This document shows, in pieces, positions 1-10,243 of a stretch of DNA of 64,000 nucleotides (position 1 is its first letter; each line of letters begins with the position of its first letter). The stretch covers positions 62,001-126,000 of the forward strand of contig NZ_JAHLQN010000001.1 in the NCBI RefSeq assembly GCF_018919205.1, written 5' to 3'. The stretch is from Dysosmobacter acutus. Lineage in GTDB: Bacteria > Bacillota > Clostridia > Oscillospirales > Oscillospiraceae. The notes under the pieces are model-generated. The model saw nothing but the letters and a program-made list of their open reading frames with translations, was not told where the DNA came from and made no database searches. The translations under genes were made by a program, and so were the position numbers.

Positions 1-805
1 GGTGGGCGGCCACGGCACCGCCGGCTCCATGGGCGACATGCTGGATAAAATGGGCGTCATGGGAGCCAAGACGGTGGCCATCGCCTCCGCCACCTACGGC
101 CTGCTCTCGGGCAGCATGTTGGGCGGCCCTCTGGCCCGGCGCCGCATTGCCCAGAACGATCTCCACTCCACCGGGGAGGACATCGAGTCCGCCGGGGACC
201 TTCCCGAAGTGGAGGGCGTGGGTGTGGACACCCGCCATGCCGCCCTCACCTCCACCCAGAAGTTCACCTCAGCCGCCATCTTCTTGGGGATTGCCTCCGG
301 AGTGGGCACTCTGATCTCCGGCTTTCTGGATCAGTTTATGACCTTTCCCCCCTATATCGGCGCCATGCTGGCCGCTGCTATCCTGCGCAATATCTGGGAC
401 GCGACCGGCGGCTACATGCCCCATGAGGAGATCTCCATCACCGGCAGCGTATGCCTCTCCCTGTTCTTGTCCTTTGCCCTGATGGGTCTCCGGCTCTGGG
501 AACTGGCGGAGCTGGCGCTGCCCATGATCGTCATTTTGCTGGCCCAGACCGTGCTTATGGCCATCTACGCCTACTTTGTGGTCTTTAACCTGCTGGGCCG
601 GGACTACGAATCCTCTGTCATGACCACCGCCTTCTGCGGGTTCGGCATGGGCGCCACTGCCAATGCCATGGCCAATATGCAGGCGGTTACGGATAAGTAC
701 GGTCCGGCTCCCCAGGCCTACTTTGTGGTGCCCCTGGTGGGCAGCCTGTTTATTGACTTTTTCAATGCCAGCATCATCACCATCTTCCTGAACCTTTTGG
801 GGTAA
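1..805 (+). CDS. gltS: Sodium/glutamate symporter GltS, C-terminal part
   Basis: The frame is open at the left edge, so only the last 267 or so residues are present. GltS (ESS family) couples inward sodium flow to glutamate uptake across the cytoplasmic membrane. The first visible residues contain GGHGTAGS, matching the conserved Gly-rich pore loop of this family. Several hydrophobic segments follow, and a second small-residue loop (CGFGMGATANAMANM) lies near the end, as expected of the repeated ESS fold. The gene ends in TAA and is followed at once by a strong hairpin terminator, so it is the last gene of its transcript. The upstream part is outside the window. Confidence 0.88.
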   Translation, partial: VGGHGTAGSMGDMLDKMGVMGAKTVAIASATYGLLSGSMLGGPLARRRIAQNDLHSTGEDIESAGDLPEVEGVGVDTRHAALTSTQKFTSAAIFLGIASGVGTLISGFLDQFMTFPPYIGAMLAAAILRNIWDATGGYMPHEEISITGSVCLSLFLSFALMGLRLWELAELALPMIVILLAQTVLMAIYAYFVVFNLLGRDYESSVMTTAFCGFGMGATANAMANMQAVTDKYGPAPQAYFVVPLVGSLFIDFFNASIITIFLNLLG

Positions 806-812
806 AAACAAC

Positions 813-846
813 AAAACCGCCGTCGGCTGGGCCGGCGGCGGTTTTT
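813..846 (+). terminator. Rho-independent terminator of gltS
   Basis: An 11-bp stem (CCGCCGTCGGC paired with GCCGGCGGCGG, one T-G wobble) with a 4-base loop is flanked by AAAA on the left and TTTTT on the right. It begins 8 bases after the gltS stop codon. Confidence 0.85.
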
Positions 847-901
847 GTCGTAATTCCATAAATTTAGCCATCTATTTTTATGATTTTCGTCACAATATGC
901 C

Positions 902-943
902 TTGATTATTTTGCAAATCGGCCTATAATTAATCCGATTTGCA
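902..943 (+). promoter_or_regulatory. Promoter with a palindromic operator candidate
   Basis: TTGATT (902-907) and a perfect TATAAT (924-929) are 16 bases apart and lie 56 bases upstream of the glycosyltransferase start. A perfect 10-bp inverted repeat, TGCAAATCGG (912-921) and CCGATTTGCA (934-943), brackets the -10 box and reaches the expected transcription start. A bound dimer there would block RNA polymerase. No adjacent regulator gene is visible. Confidence 0.55.
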
Positions 944-984
944 GGGGTGGAAGATCGCTGATTGGAAGAAAGGAATTTATAAGG

Positions 985-2244
985 ATGCTTCGTTTTGTAA
1001 GACACCTGAATGAGTCGATCATTCTCTTTTTGGGGATTATCTACGCCTACCAGGCAGTATACACTCTGATCGGCCTGTGGCTGCGCCGGCGCAAGGAAAT
1101 CCGTCCCCGGGCCAGGCTCCACAAGTACGCGGCGGTGGTTTCCGCCCGGAACGAGGAAAATGTGATCGGCGACCTGATTGCCAGCCTGAAGGCCCAGCGC
1201 TACCCATCGGAGCTGCTGGACATCTACATAGTGGCCGACAACTGCACAGACCGCACCGCCGAGATCGCCGAGGCCGCCGGCGCCATTGTATACCGGCGCT
1301 CCAGCCGCACGGAGGTGGGCAAGGGGTATGCTCTGGACTGGTTCTTTGCCCGGCTGTGCCGGGAGCGGCGGGACTACGACGGATATTTTGTCTTTGACGC
1401 CGACAATCTGGTGGACCCCAACTTTGTGGCGGAGATGAACCGCACCTTTGACTCCGGCAAATACGACGCCCTCACCAGCTACCGCAATTCCAAGAACTTC
1501 GGCAGCTGCTGGATTTCCGCCGGATACTCCATCTGGTTTTTGCGGGAAGCCCGGTTTCTCAACGCCGTGCGCTGTGCCCTGGGTCTGAACTGCGCCATCT
1601 CCGGCACCGGCTTTCTGGTCTCTGACCGTCTGATCCGGGAAAACAGGGGTTGGCCCTTCCACCTGCTGACGGAGGATATCCAGTTCTCAGCGGACTGTGC
1701 CGTCCGGGGCCGCCGGATCGGCTACTGCGGCCGGGCCATGGTCTATGACGAGCAGCCCATCACCTTGCGCCAGTCCTGGGATCAGCGGCTGCGCTGGTCC
1801 AAGGGCTTCTACCAGGTGGACGGCCGCTACAGCTGGGCGCTGCTGCGGGGTATCCTTTACGGCGGACGCCGTGGATTTTCCTGCTATGACATGCTGATGA
1901 CCATTGCCCCGGCCATGCTGCTCAATGTGGGGCTGGTCCTCTTCAACGGGGTCATTGTCGCCGCCGCCTTTTCCCTGCCCCACTTCCTGACCCGCTGGGT
2001 CATCCGGGAGGTGGTCCACACGGTGGTCTTCCTGCTTGTGAACTTCTATTTGGGCATGCTGCTGTGCGGCGGCCTCACGGTTTTGAGCGAGTGGAAGGCC
2101 ATTGAGGCCAAGCCGGTGCAAAAGATCGTCTATCTCTTCACCTTCCCCTTCTTTATGCTGACCTATGTCCCCATCTCCCTTGCGGCCCTTGTGCGCCGGG
2201 TGGAGTGGAAGCCCATCCGCCACAACGCGGTGAAAAAAGCCTAA
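985..2244 (+). CDS. Membrane-anchored family 2 glycosyltransferase
   Basis: A 419-residue protein starting at ATG 985, behind AAAGGA. It has one N-terminal membrane segment, then a GT-A catalytic domain with VVSARNEEN, ADNCTDRTAEIA, the metal-binding DADN, TEDIQFS and QRLRWSKGF (the Q/RxxRW motif of processive GT2 enzymes). At least two hydrophobic C-terminal segments follow. GT2 enzymes of this layout move sugars from nucleotide donors to polysaccharide or lipid acceptors at the inner face of the membrane. A start further upstream in the frame (880) has no ribosome binding site and would overlap the promoter. It stands alone between terminators, so its acceptor cannot be inferred. Confidence 0.8.
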   Translation: MLRFVRHLNESIILFLGIIYAYQAVYTLIGLWLRRRKEIRPRARLHKYAAVVSARNEENVIGDLIASLKAQRYPSELLDIYIVADNCTDRTAEIAEAAGAIVYRRSSRTEVGKGYALDWFFARLCRERRDYDGYFVFDADNLVDPNFVAEMNRTFDSGKYDALTSYRNSKNFGSCWISAGYSIWFLREARFLNAVRCALGLNCAISGTGFLVSDRLIRENRGWPFHLLTEDIQFSADCAVRGRRIGYCGRAMVYDEQPITLRQSWDQRLRWSKGFYQVDGRYSWALLRGILYGGRRGFSCYDMLMTIAPAMLLNVGLVLFNGVIVAAAFSLPHFLTRWVIREVVHTVVFLLVNFYLGMLLCGGLTVLSEWKAIEAKPVQKIVYLFTFPFFMLTYVPISLAALVRRVEWKPIRHNAVKKA

Positions 2245-2272
2245 AAAAACAGTGTGCATCAAATCGACTGTG

Positions 2273-2306
2273 AAAAAGACAGCTCCTTTCTTGGAGCTGT
2301 CTTTTT
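2273..2306. terminator. Bidirectional terminator between two convergent glycosyltransferases
   Basis: AAAAAGACAGCTCC and GGAGCTGTCTTTTT form a 14-bp stem with a 6-base loop, and T-runs follow on both strands. It serves the gene ending at 2244 (+) and the one ending at 2322 (-). Confidence 0.88.
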
Positions 2307-2321
2307 CTCCTATCCGCACGT

Positions 2322-3401
2322 TCAGGCTTTTTTGCCCTTCAGATGGTCAAAAAAGGCCCTGTTATGCCGGCAGGACTCACTGTCCGGTTTGATGCCGCAG
2401 GCCATCTCATTGTAGGACTCCGCCCGCGCGGCGTCTCCCATTCGGTAGCAGCACACGCAAAGCTGCAGCGCGGGCACATAGCCGTAGCACTCCGGGATGG
2501 TAAAGCCGCCGCGCTCCTCCATCGGACACTCCAGGGCCCGCTCATACCAGTAGACGGCGCTGGACCATTCCTCCCTCTCCTGAAAAAACCGCCCCAACTC
2601 ACAGCAGCTCTCCGCCCGGGGCGGACCAAAGCGCAGGCCGAAGGCCAGTGCCTGGAATCGGAGTTCCTGCTCTCCAAGGCGCTCATAGCACCCCGCCAGG
2701 TCCCGGCTGGCCTGGATGTTGTTCTCCACCCAGCCCTCCCCGCTCTCCAGGAATTCCTTCAGCACCCGGGCCGCCTCCCGGTCCCTCTGGTGATAGGTCA
2801 GCTCCCGGCCATAGTAAAAGCGCTCCCGGGGCGAGAGCCTTTTCCCTTTGGCCATTAAGCCCTCCAGGATGCGGAGATTCCGGTCCGGGTCCCCGGGTCC
2901 AATTTTTTGGTGGGTGACGGCGGCCTCTCCGTAGACGACCTTTCCCGCCGGGGCAATGACCTCATGGACCGCGCCCTCCCAGCGCAGCTTTGCCTCCCGG
3001 CGGATGAGACGCTCCCGGTAGTAGGTAAAGGTGGGCCGGCCGGCCGCGTCAAAGGCCGTGTGGTAGGGCAGCATCACCACGTCCGTGTCCGGCTCCAGCT
3101 CCCTTTTCAGCTGCGTCAGCGCCCTTTGATCCTCCGGCTTCAGCACATCGTCGCCATCCAGCCACATCAGGTAGTCCATACGCCCCAGGTCAAAGGCAAA
3201 ATTGCGCGCGGCGGAAAAGTCATCTCTCCAGGGGAATTCATAGACCCGGTCCGTATACCGCCGGGCCTCCTCTCTGGTACGGTCGGTGCTGCCCGTATCC
3301 ACCACCACGATCTCATCCACCGCGTCTCCCACAGAGTCCAGGCAGCGGGGCAGGGTTTCCTCCTCATTCTTTACGATCATGCAAAGGCTGATGGTATTCA
3401 T
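2322..3401 (-). CDS. Family 2 glycosyltransferase with C-terminal TPR-like repeats
   Basis: A 359-residue soluble protein. The N-terminal GT-A domain has SLCMIVKNEEETL, VVVDTGSTDRT, RNFAFDLG and the metal-binding LDGDD. The second half (about residues 190-350) is made of paired helices with AL.C and YE..L patterns typical of tetratricopeptide repeats. ATG 3401 is chosen because AAGGAG sits just upstream; an in-frame GTG at 3416 overlaps that site. It lies directly downstream of, and on the same strand as, the collagen-like gene. Proteins of this SunS/SgtA-like type glycosylate protein substrates, so the collagen-like protein is the natural candidate acceptor. That pairing is an inference from position and family. 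Confidence 0.78.
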   Translation of the reverse strand: MNTISLCMIVKNEEETLPRCLDSVGDAVDEIVVVDTGSTDRTREEARRYTDRVYEFPWRDDFSAARNFAFDLGRMDYLMWLDGDDVLKPEDQRALTQLKRELEPDTDVVMLPYHTAFDAAGRPTFTYYRERLIRREAKLRWEGAVHEVIAPAGKVVYGEAAVTHQKIGPGDPDRNLRILEGLMAKGKRLSPRERFYYGRELTYHQRDREAARVLKEFLESGEGWVENNIQASRDLAGCYERLGEQELRFQALAFGLRFGPPRAESCCELGRFFQEREEWSSAVYWYERALECPMEERGGFTIPECYGYVPALQLCVCCYRMGDAARAESYNEMACGIKPDSESCRHNRAFFDHLKGKKA

Positions 3402-3437
3402 AGCGACTCCTTCCACTTTGAGACAATTTTTGGAAAG

Positions 3438-3462
3438 GACAGGCGGGGAATTCCCGCCTGTC
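3438..3462 (-). terminator. Hairpin after the collagen-like gene
   Basis: GACAGGCGGG and CCCGCCTGTC form a perfect 10-bp stem around a 5-base loop. The minus-strand tail is only weakly T-rich (CTTTCC), so it may act as a partial terminator, letting some transcription into the downstream glycosyltransferase gene. Confidence 0.5.
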
Positions 3463-3490
3463 CCTGGCCCCGAAGGCCATTTGTCTCTTT

Positions 3491-5353
<1,863 letters not shown>

Positions 5354-5503
5354 CAAATGGTTCGCTCCTTTGCACCCGGTCAAGCCGGGAGAAGTGGGGA
5401 AGGCTCCCCATACAGTGTATGCGCCCCGCCGTCCCCCGGCCAAAAAGGCTGTCCCATTTTCCGCCATGTGCGCGCCCATTTTCACCTCATCCGGAGCGGA
5501 TGC

Positions 5504-5535
5504 AAAAAGACAGCTCCCCAAAGAGGAGCTGCCTT
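5504..5535 (-). terminator. Terminator of the malQ operon
   Basis: On the minus strand GGCAGCTCC and GGAGCTGTC pair (one G-T) and are followed by TTTTT. It lies 11 bases after the malQ stop codon and isolates that operon from the collagen-like gene. Confidence 0.85.
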
Positions 5536-5545
5536 TCACTTATAT

Positions 5546-7063
5546 TTATTTTTGCTTGTCAGGTTCAACCGGACAGCGGCCGTACATCGTTGCGTATCGG
5601 GCCATCTTCCTTGCTATCGCATCGGTAAACTGACCGGGCAGCAATCGCCACTGCCAGTTGCCGCCTAAAACCCCAGGCGTGTTCATCCTTGATTCGGCGC
5701 CCAGCTCCAAGTAGTCCTGCATCTGGGCCACAAACAATTCCGCCACGCTGCCCAGGCCGCCCCGGAGGATTCCCCAGACAAAGCCCTCTTCCTCATTGAG
5801 CCCCAGGTATTCCCGGGCATAGGCCACATCGTCCGCTTCCGCCTCTTCCTTCCAGGCCATCACGGGCGCGTTGTCGTGGGTCCCCACATAGCAGACACAG
5901 TGAGGCGCATAGGTGTGGGGCAGATAGTTGGAGGGCTCCCGGGAGTCAAAGGCAAACTCCAGCACCTTCATCCCCGGCAACCCGGAATCCTGAAGCAGCT
6001 GGTGGACCTCCGGCGTCAGGAAACCCAGGTCCTCGGCAATGATTTTAAGTTCTGGGAACCATCCGGTGAGCACTCCCACCAGGTCCATGCCCGGTCCCTT
6101 GACCCAGTGGCCCTCCCTGGCGCTCCCGGCATCCGCCGCCACCGCCCAATAGCTCTCCAGGCCCCGAAAATGGTCGATGCGCACCACGTCAAAGAGGCGG
6201 GCCGCGCCCTCCATCCGCCGGATCCACCATCCGAAGCCATCCTGCTTCATGGCGTCCCAGTTATAAAGGGGGTTGCCCCACAGCTGCCCCTCGGCACTGA
6301 AGTAGTCCGGCGGCACACCGGCCACCGCCGTGGGCCGGTTCTTTTCATCCAGCTGGAACCACTCCGGCTCCGCCCACACGTCGGCCGAGTCCATGGCCAC
6401 ATAGATGGGCAGGTCCCCGATGATCTGCAATCCAAGGCCGTGGACATACTCTCTGAGCCGGTTCCACTGGCGGAAAAACAGGAACTGGGCATAGGTGAAC
6501 AGCCGCACATCCTCCCACAGGAGGCCGCGGTAGCGCTCCACCGCCTCGCTCCGGTGGAGCCGGATGTCCTCCTCTTCCCATTCGGTCCAGGCGACCATGC
6601 CGAAGTGGCGCTTCACCGCCATGAACAGCGCGTAGTCCGGCAGCCAACGGCGGTTCTCCTCCACAAATGATTCCACCGCCTCATGGTCCCGTTCCCAGCC
6701 CCGCTCCGCCACCCTGGCCAGAAGGTCAAAGCGATGGGCATAGACGGCGGCATAGTCCACCCGGTCGGGCCGCTCGCCCCAGTCCACGGACTCCACCTCC
6801 CGCCGCTCCAGAAGGCCCTCTTCGCAAAGCGTTTCAAGGTCGATGAAATAGGGGTTGCCCGCATAGGTGGAAAAACTCTGGTAAGGCGAATCTCCATAGC
6901 TGGTGGGGCCCACGGGCAGCAGCTGCCAGCAGCTTTGTCCCGCCGCCTTCAGCTGATCCGCAAACTCATAGGCCGCCCGGCCCAGCGTACCGATCCCATA
7001 GGGAGACGGCAGGGCGGAAATGGGCATCAGTACGCCGCAGCGGCGCTGAATCGGCTCTTCCAT
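5546..7063 (-). CDS. malQ: 4-alpha-glucanotransferase (amylomaltase, GH77)
   Basis: A cytoplasmic 505-residue enzyme that transfers alpha-1,4-glucan segments between maltodextrins and releases glucose. GH77 signatures are clear: PVGPTSYGDSPYQS near the N-terminus, RIDHFRGLESYW carrying the nucleophile Asp, IIAEDLG with the acid/base Glu, and YVGTHDNAPVMAW. Length is normal for the bacterial enzyme. Two starts compete: ATG 7072 overlaps the stop of the upstream permease but has AAAGG directly against it, while ATG 7063 has AAAGGA at a proper 8-base distance and is preferred. It is the last gene of the LacI-controlled sugar operon and points to maltodextrin as the imported substrate. Confidence 0.92.
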   Translation of the reverse strand: MEEPIQRRCGVLMPISALPSPYGIGTLGRAAYEFADQLKAAGQSCWQLLPVGPTSYGDSPYQSFSTYAGNPYFIDLETLCEEGLLERREVESVDWGERPDRVDYAAVYAHRFDLLARVAERGWERDHEAVESFVEENRRWLPDYALFMAVKRHFGMVAWTEWEEEDIRLHRSEAVERYRGLLWEDVRLFTYAQFLFFRQWNRLREYVHGLGLQIIGDLPIYVAMDSADVWAEPEWFQLDEKNRPTAVAGVPPDYFSAEGQLWGNPLYNWDAMKQDGFGWWIRRMEGAARLFDVVRIDHFRGLESYWAVAADAGSAREGHWVKGPGMDLVGVLTGWFPELKIIAEDLGFLTPEVHQLLQDSGLPGMKVLEFAFDSREPSNYLPHTYAPHCVCYVGTHDNAPVMAWKEEAEADDVAYAREYLGLNEEEGFVWGILRGGLGSVAELFVAQMQDYLELGAESRMNTPGVLGGNWQWRLLPGQFTDAIARKMARYATMYGRCPVEPDKQK

Positions 7064-7068
7064 CCCGC

Positions 7069-7929
7069 TCATCCTTTCACCGCGCCGGCCACGACGCCCT
7101 TGATGATGTGCTTCTGGCCCAACAGGTAGACGATGACCACCGGGAGGATGGTCAGCACAATGCAGGCCATCATGGGTCCCATCTCCACCCGGCCGTAGCT
7201 GCCCCGGAAATATTGGATCAGCATGGGAATGGTGCGGTATTTCTTGATGTCCAGCACCAGCGTGGGAAGCAGGTAGTCATTCCACACCCACATGGTCTCC
7301 AGCACGCCCACGGAAATCATGGTGGGCCGCAGGATGGGGAACACAATGTGAAAGTAGGTCTGGATGGGGTTGCACCCGTCGATCATGGCCGCCTCCTCAA
7401 TCTCCAGGGGAATGGACTTCATAAAGCCGGAGAACATGAATACCGCCAGCCCCGCGCCAAAGCCCAGGTAGATGAAGCAGATGGTCCAGGGCGTATTGAA
7501 TCGCAGATCAAAAAGCAGCAGATTGATGTGCAGCTTATCCGCCACGGAGGAGAGGGTGAACATCACCATCTGGAAGGGCACCACCATGGAGAAGACGCAG
7601 AGGTAGTAGAGCACCCTGGAGAGAAGGCTCTTCACCCGGGTGATATACCAGGCGCACATGGAACAGCACAGCAGGATCAGCGCCACGGAGGAGACGGTGA
7701 TGAAGAGGCTGTAGCCAAAGCTCTGCAAAAAGCCCTTGGAGGCAATGGCGTTGATATAGTTGGAAAGGCCGGCAAAGGTCTCCGCCGTGGGCGCCTCAAA
7801 GGCGCCGGCGGTGGTAATGGCCGTCTCCTCCTTGAAGGAGTTGAGCACCACCATGATGATGGGATACAGATACAGCGCGCTGAGCACCGTAAAAAAAAGC
7901 GTCCAGAGAGACCCTTTTCTCGTTTTCAT
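7069..7929 (-). CDS. Carbohydrate ABC transporter permease, MalG type
   Basis: A 286-residue inner-membrane protein with six predicted membrane segments. It contains the cytoplasmic EAA loop (EEAAMIDGCNPIQTYFHIVFPI), which docks on the ABC ATPase. The start ATG 7929 has AAGGAGGT at ideal spacing and overlaps the stop of the upstream permease gene by 4 bases, so the two are translationally coupled. It pairs with the MalF-type subunit to form the channel. No ATPase gene is present in this operon; a shared MsmX-like ATPase encoded elsewhere would be needed, as is usual in Firmicutes. Confidence 0.9.
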   Translation of the reverse strand: MKTRKGSLWTLFFTVLSALYLYPIIMVVLNSFKEETAITTAGAFEAPTAETFAGLSNYINAIASKGFLQSFGYSLFITVSSVALILLCCSMCAWYITRVKSLLSRVLYYLCVFSMVVPFQMVMFTLSSVADKLHINLLLFDLRFNTPWTICFIYLGFGAGLAVFMFSGFMKSIPLEIEEAAMIDGCNPIQTYFHIVFPILRPTMISVGVLETMWVWNDYLLPTLVLDIKKYRTIPMLIQYFRGSYGRVEMGPMMACIVLTILPVVIVYLLGQKHIIKGVVAGAVKG

Positions 7930-8777
7930 TGCTGCACCTCCTTGGAGCGGGTGGCCCGAAGCTGGATCAGGGCGATGGCCACCACCAGAACGAAGAAGAT
8001 CACGGCCTTGGCCTGACCGATGCCCTTCCACATGGGACCCGAGCGGGAGTAAAAGGTATAGTAGATGTTCAGCGCCAGCATCTCCGTGGCGTGGGCGGGC
8101 TCACCGGCGGTGAGGGACAGATTCTGGTCAAAGAGCTTGAAGGAATTGGTGATGGTCAAAAACAGGCAGATGGTGACGGAGGGCATGACCATGGGCAGCT
8201 TCACCCGCCACAGCGTCTGCCAGGGCGTGGCGCCGTCGATGGAGGCCGCCTCCATCAGCTCCGGCGGCACATTCTGGAGTCCGGCGATATAGATGATCAT
8301 CATATATCCGATCTGCTGCCAGCACATGAGCAGGATGAGCCCCCAATAGCCCGCGGTGGAATTCAGCGCCAGAAGGGGCTGGGCCAGCTGGCTCAGCACG
8401 CCGTTGAGCAGGATCTGCCAGATATAGCCAAGCACAATGCCGCCGATGAGATTGGGCATGAAAAACACCGTGCGGAAGAGGTTGGTGCCCCGGATATTCC
8501 GGGTCAGCACCAGGGCGATCATGAAGGCCAGCACGTTGATGAGCACGGTGGCCACCACGGCAAAGCCCACAGTAAACCGGAAGGCGTGGGAGAAGGTGGC
8601 GTCCGTCAGGGCCTTTTCATAGTTGCCCCAGCCCACCCACGAGGCGTTGTTGACAGTGGTAAACTTGCAGAAGGACAGGTAGAGCCCCTGGCCGAATGGG
8701 ATGATGAACCCCACAATAAAAGCGGCCAGCGTGGGCAGGACAAAGATCGGGAAGTATCTCTTTAAGGCTTTTTCCAT
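7926..8777 (-). CDS. Carbohydrate ABC transporter permease, MalF type
   Basis: A 283-residue inner-membrane protein starting at ATG 8777 behind GGAGG. Six hydrophobic segments are visible, beginning with FPIFVLPTLAAFIVGFIIPF. The EAA loop MEAASIDGATPWQTLWRVK is intact. It lies between the binding-protein gene and the MalG-type gene and together they form the translocation pore for an oligosaccharide, most likely maltodextrin given malQ downstream. Confidence 0.9.
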   Translation of the reverse strand: MEKALKRYFPIFVLPTLAAFIVGFIIPFGQGLYLSFCKFTTVNNASWVGWGNYEKALTDATFSHAFRFTVGFAVVATVLINVLAFMIALVLTRNIRGTNLFRTVFFMPNLIGGIVLGYIWQILLNGVLSQLAQPLLALNSTAGYWGLILLMCWQQIGYMMIIYIAGLQNVPPELMEAASIDGATPWQTLWRVKLPMVMPSVTICLFLTITNSFKLFDQNLSLTAGEPAHATEMLALNIYYTFYSRSGPMWKGIGQAKAVIFFVLVVAIALIQLRATRSKEVQQ

Positions 8778-8831
8778 GCTTCTCCCTCCGTTGCGAAGAT
8801 TTTGCGCCGTTTCAAAAAGCGGCATGGGAAA

Positions 8832-8858
8832 ATGGGGGAGCGAAAACCGCTCCCCCAT
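8832..8858 (-). terminator. Intergenic hairpin between binding-protein and permease genes
   Basis: ATGGGGGAGCG and CGCTCCCCCAT form a perfect 11-bp stem with a 5-base loop. No T-run follows, so it is more likely a partial terminator or 3'-end stabiliser that keeps binding-protein mRNA above permease mRNA, a common design in ABC operons. Confidence 0.7.
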
Positions 8859-8869
8859 GGAATCCATAC

Positions 8870-10183
8870 TTAGCCGTTGGCCAGCTGGTATTCGGAGGCC
8901 CAGCCGTCCACAAAGGCGGTCACAACAGCATCCCAGGTGCCGGTTCCGGCGGCATAGGCGGTCAGAGCGCTGCCGACGCCGTTCTTCCACTCCTCAGAAG
9001 GCATGGTGGGGAAGCACCAGTCCACAGGCTTCTTGCCGTCGGCGATATACTGATCGGCAATGCCCACCAGGTAGTTGGTGGAAGTCTTGGCGGACTTGAA
9101 GGGGCAGACGAAGCCCATGTCGTCGGCCAGGCTGGTGGTTCCGGTCTCGGAGGTCACCACCCAGTAGAGGAAGTCCAGCGTGGCCTGGATGTCCTCAGGG
9201 GCGGCATCCTTATTGACGCACCAGTAGTTCTCAGAGCCGGTGCACAGGCCCTGGTTCTCCTCGCCGTCCACGCCGATATAGATGGGCAGCATATCCAGGT
9301 TCTCGTCGCCCAGGTCCTTCACGTCGTTGTAGGCCCAGGTGCCGTTCTGATAAAACACGGCCTGGCCGCCCACAAACTCAGCCACCGCGTCGTCGCCGGT
9401 CTTGGCGGAGAGCTCACTGGGAGCGCAGGTGGCGTTGTTGATATACAGGTCCCAGATGGCCTTGTAGTTGTCCAGATAGGTGCCCTGGATGGCCTCGGCG
9501 TGGATGCCCTCGTTCTCATATTCATAGTAGATGGGCAGGTTGGCCAGGTGGGTTTTAAAGCGCCAGTCGGAGCTGCCGTCCATGCCGGCGGAGGTGAAGG
9601 CGGAGAAGCCCAGCTCACCCTTGCGGGCGGTGATGTCCTCAGCCACCTTCTTCAAAGACTCAAAATTGGTGATGTCCTCCACGGAGTAGCCGGCCTGCTC
9701 CAGCAGGGCCTTGTTGCAGATGATGCCGTAGGTCTCGATGACATAGGCGATGCCGTAGACGCCGCTGCCGTCCTCGCCCTTGAGGGCAAAGTCATCGCTG
9801 GTCAGCTCTCCGTAGCTCGCCGTGTCGGACAGGTCATAGCAGTAGTCCTGCCAGTTCTTCAGACCCACGGGGCCGTTGACCTGAAAGAGAGTGGGCGCCT
9901 CGGACTTGCCCATCTCGGCCATCAGCGTGGTCTCATAGTCGCCGGAGGCCGCGGTCACCACGGTGACAGGCACTCCGGTCTCCTCGGTGTAGGCCTTCGC
10001 CAGAGCCTTCCAGTCTTCATCCTGCTCAGGCTTGAAGTTCAGGTAGTAGACCTGACCGTCCGAAGCCGCGCCGGAACCGCTGCCGCTGCCGGAGCCACTG
10101 GAACTGCCGCCGGAATTGCCGCAGCCAGCCAGCAAAGAAGCACACAGGACCAATGCCAGCAAGAGAGTGAACATTCTTTTCAT
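8870..10183 (-). CDS. Extracellular sugar-binding lipoprotein of an ABC transporter
   Basis: A 437-residue family 1 solute-binding protein. The signal peptide MKRMFTLLLALVLCASLLAG ends in a lipobox (LAGC), so the mature protein is tethered by a lipid-modified Cys. A Gly/Ser linker (SGSGSGSGSG) follows before the two-lobed binding fold, with VYGIAYVIETYGIICNK and GGQAVFYQNGTWAYND typical of MalE/oligosaccharide binders. ATG 10183 has AAGGAG upstream. It delivers substrate to the two permeases encoded downstream. Confidence 0.92.
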   Translation of the reverse strand: MKRMFTLLLALVLCASLLAGCGNSGGSSSGSGSGSGSGAASDGQVYYLNFKPEQDEDWKALAKAYTEETGVPVTVVTAASGDYETTLMAEMGKSEAPTLFQVNGPVGLKNWQDYCYDLSDTASYGELTSDDFALKGEDGSGVYGIAYVIETYGIICNKALLEQAGYSVEDITNFESLKKVAEDITARKGELGFSAFTSAGMDGSSDWRFKTHLANLPIYYEYENEGIHAEAIQGTYLDNYKAIWDLYINNATCAPSELSAKTGDDAVAEFVGGQAVFYQNGTWAYNDVKDLGDENLDMLPIYIGVDGEENQGLCTGSENYWCVNKDAAPEDIQATLDFLYWVVTSETGTTSLADDMGFVCPFKSAKTSTNYLVGIADQYIADGKKPVDWCFPTMPSEEWKNGVGSALTAYAAGTGTWDAVVTAFVDGWASEYQLANG

Positions 10184-10213
10184 AGAGACATCTCCTTATT
10201 TTCCGTTTTTCTA

Positions 10214-10237
10214 TTTTCACATCTTGCGATGTAAAAA
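10214..10237 (-). promoter_or_regulatory. Small hairpin between lacI-type and binding-protein genes
   Basis: TTTT-C-ACATC, loop TTGC, GATGT-A-AAAA pairs through 9 of 10 positions. It could be a weak terminator after the regulator gene or a processing site that separates low regulator expression from high binding-protein expression. No convincing -10/-35 pair was found here. Confidence 0.35.
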
Positions 10238-10243
10238 CCAATT

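Noticed and set aside
5414..5421. CATACACT on the minus strand, like a sporulation sigma-E -10, ahead of the collagen-like gene
   Set aside because: No matching -35 at the right distance was found, so a sporulation promoter cannot be claimed.
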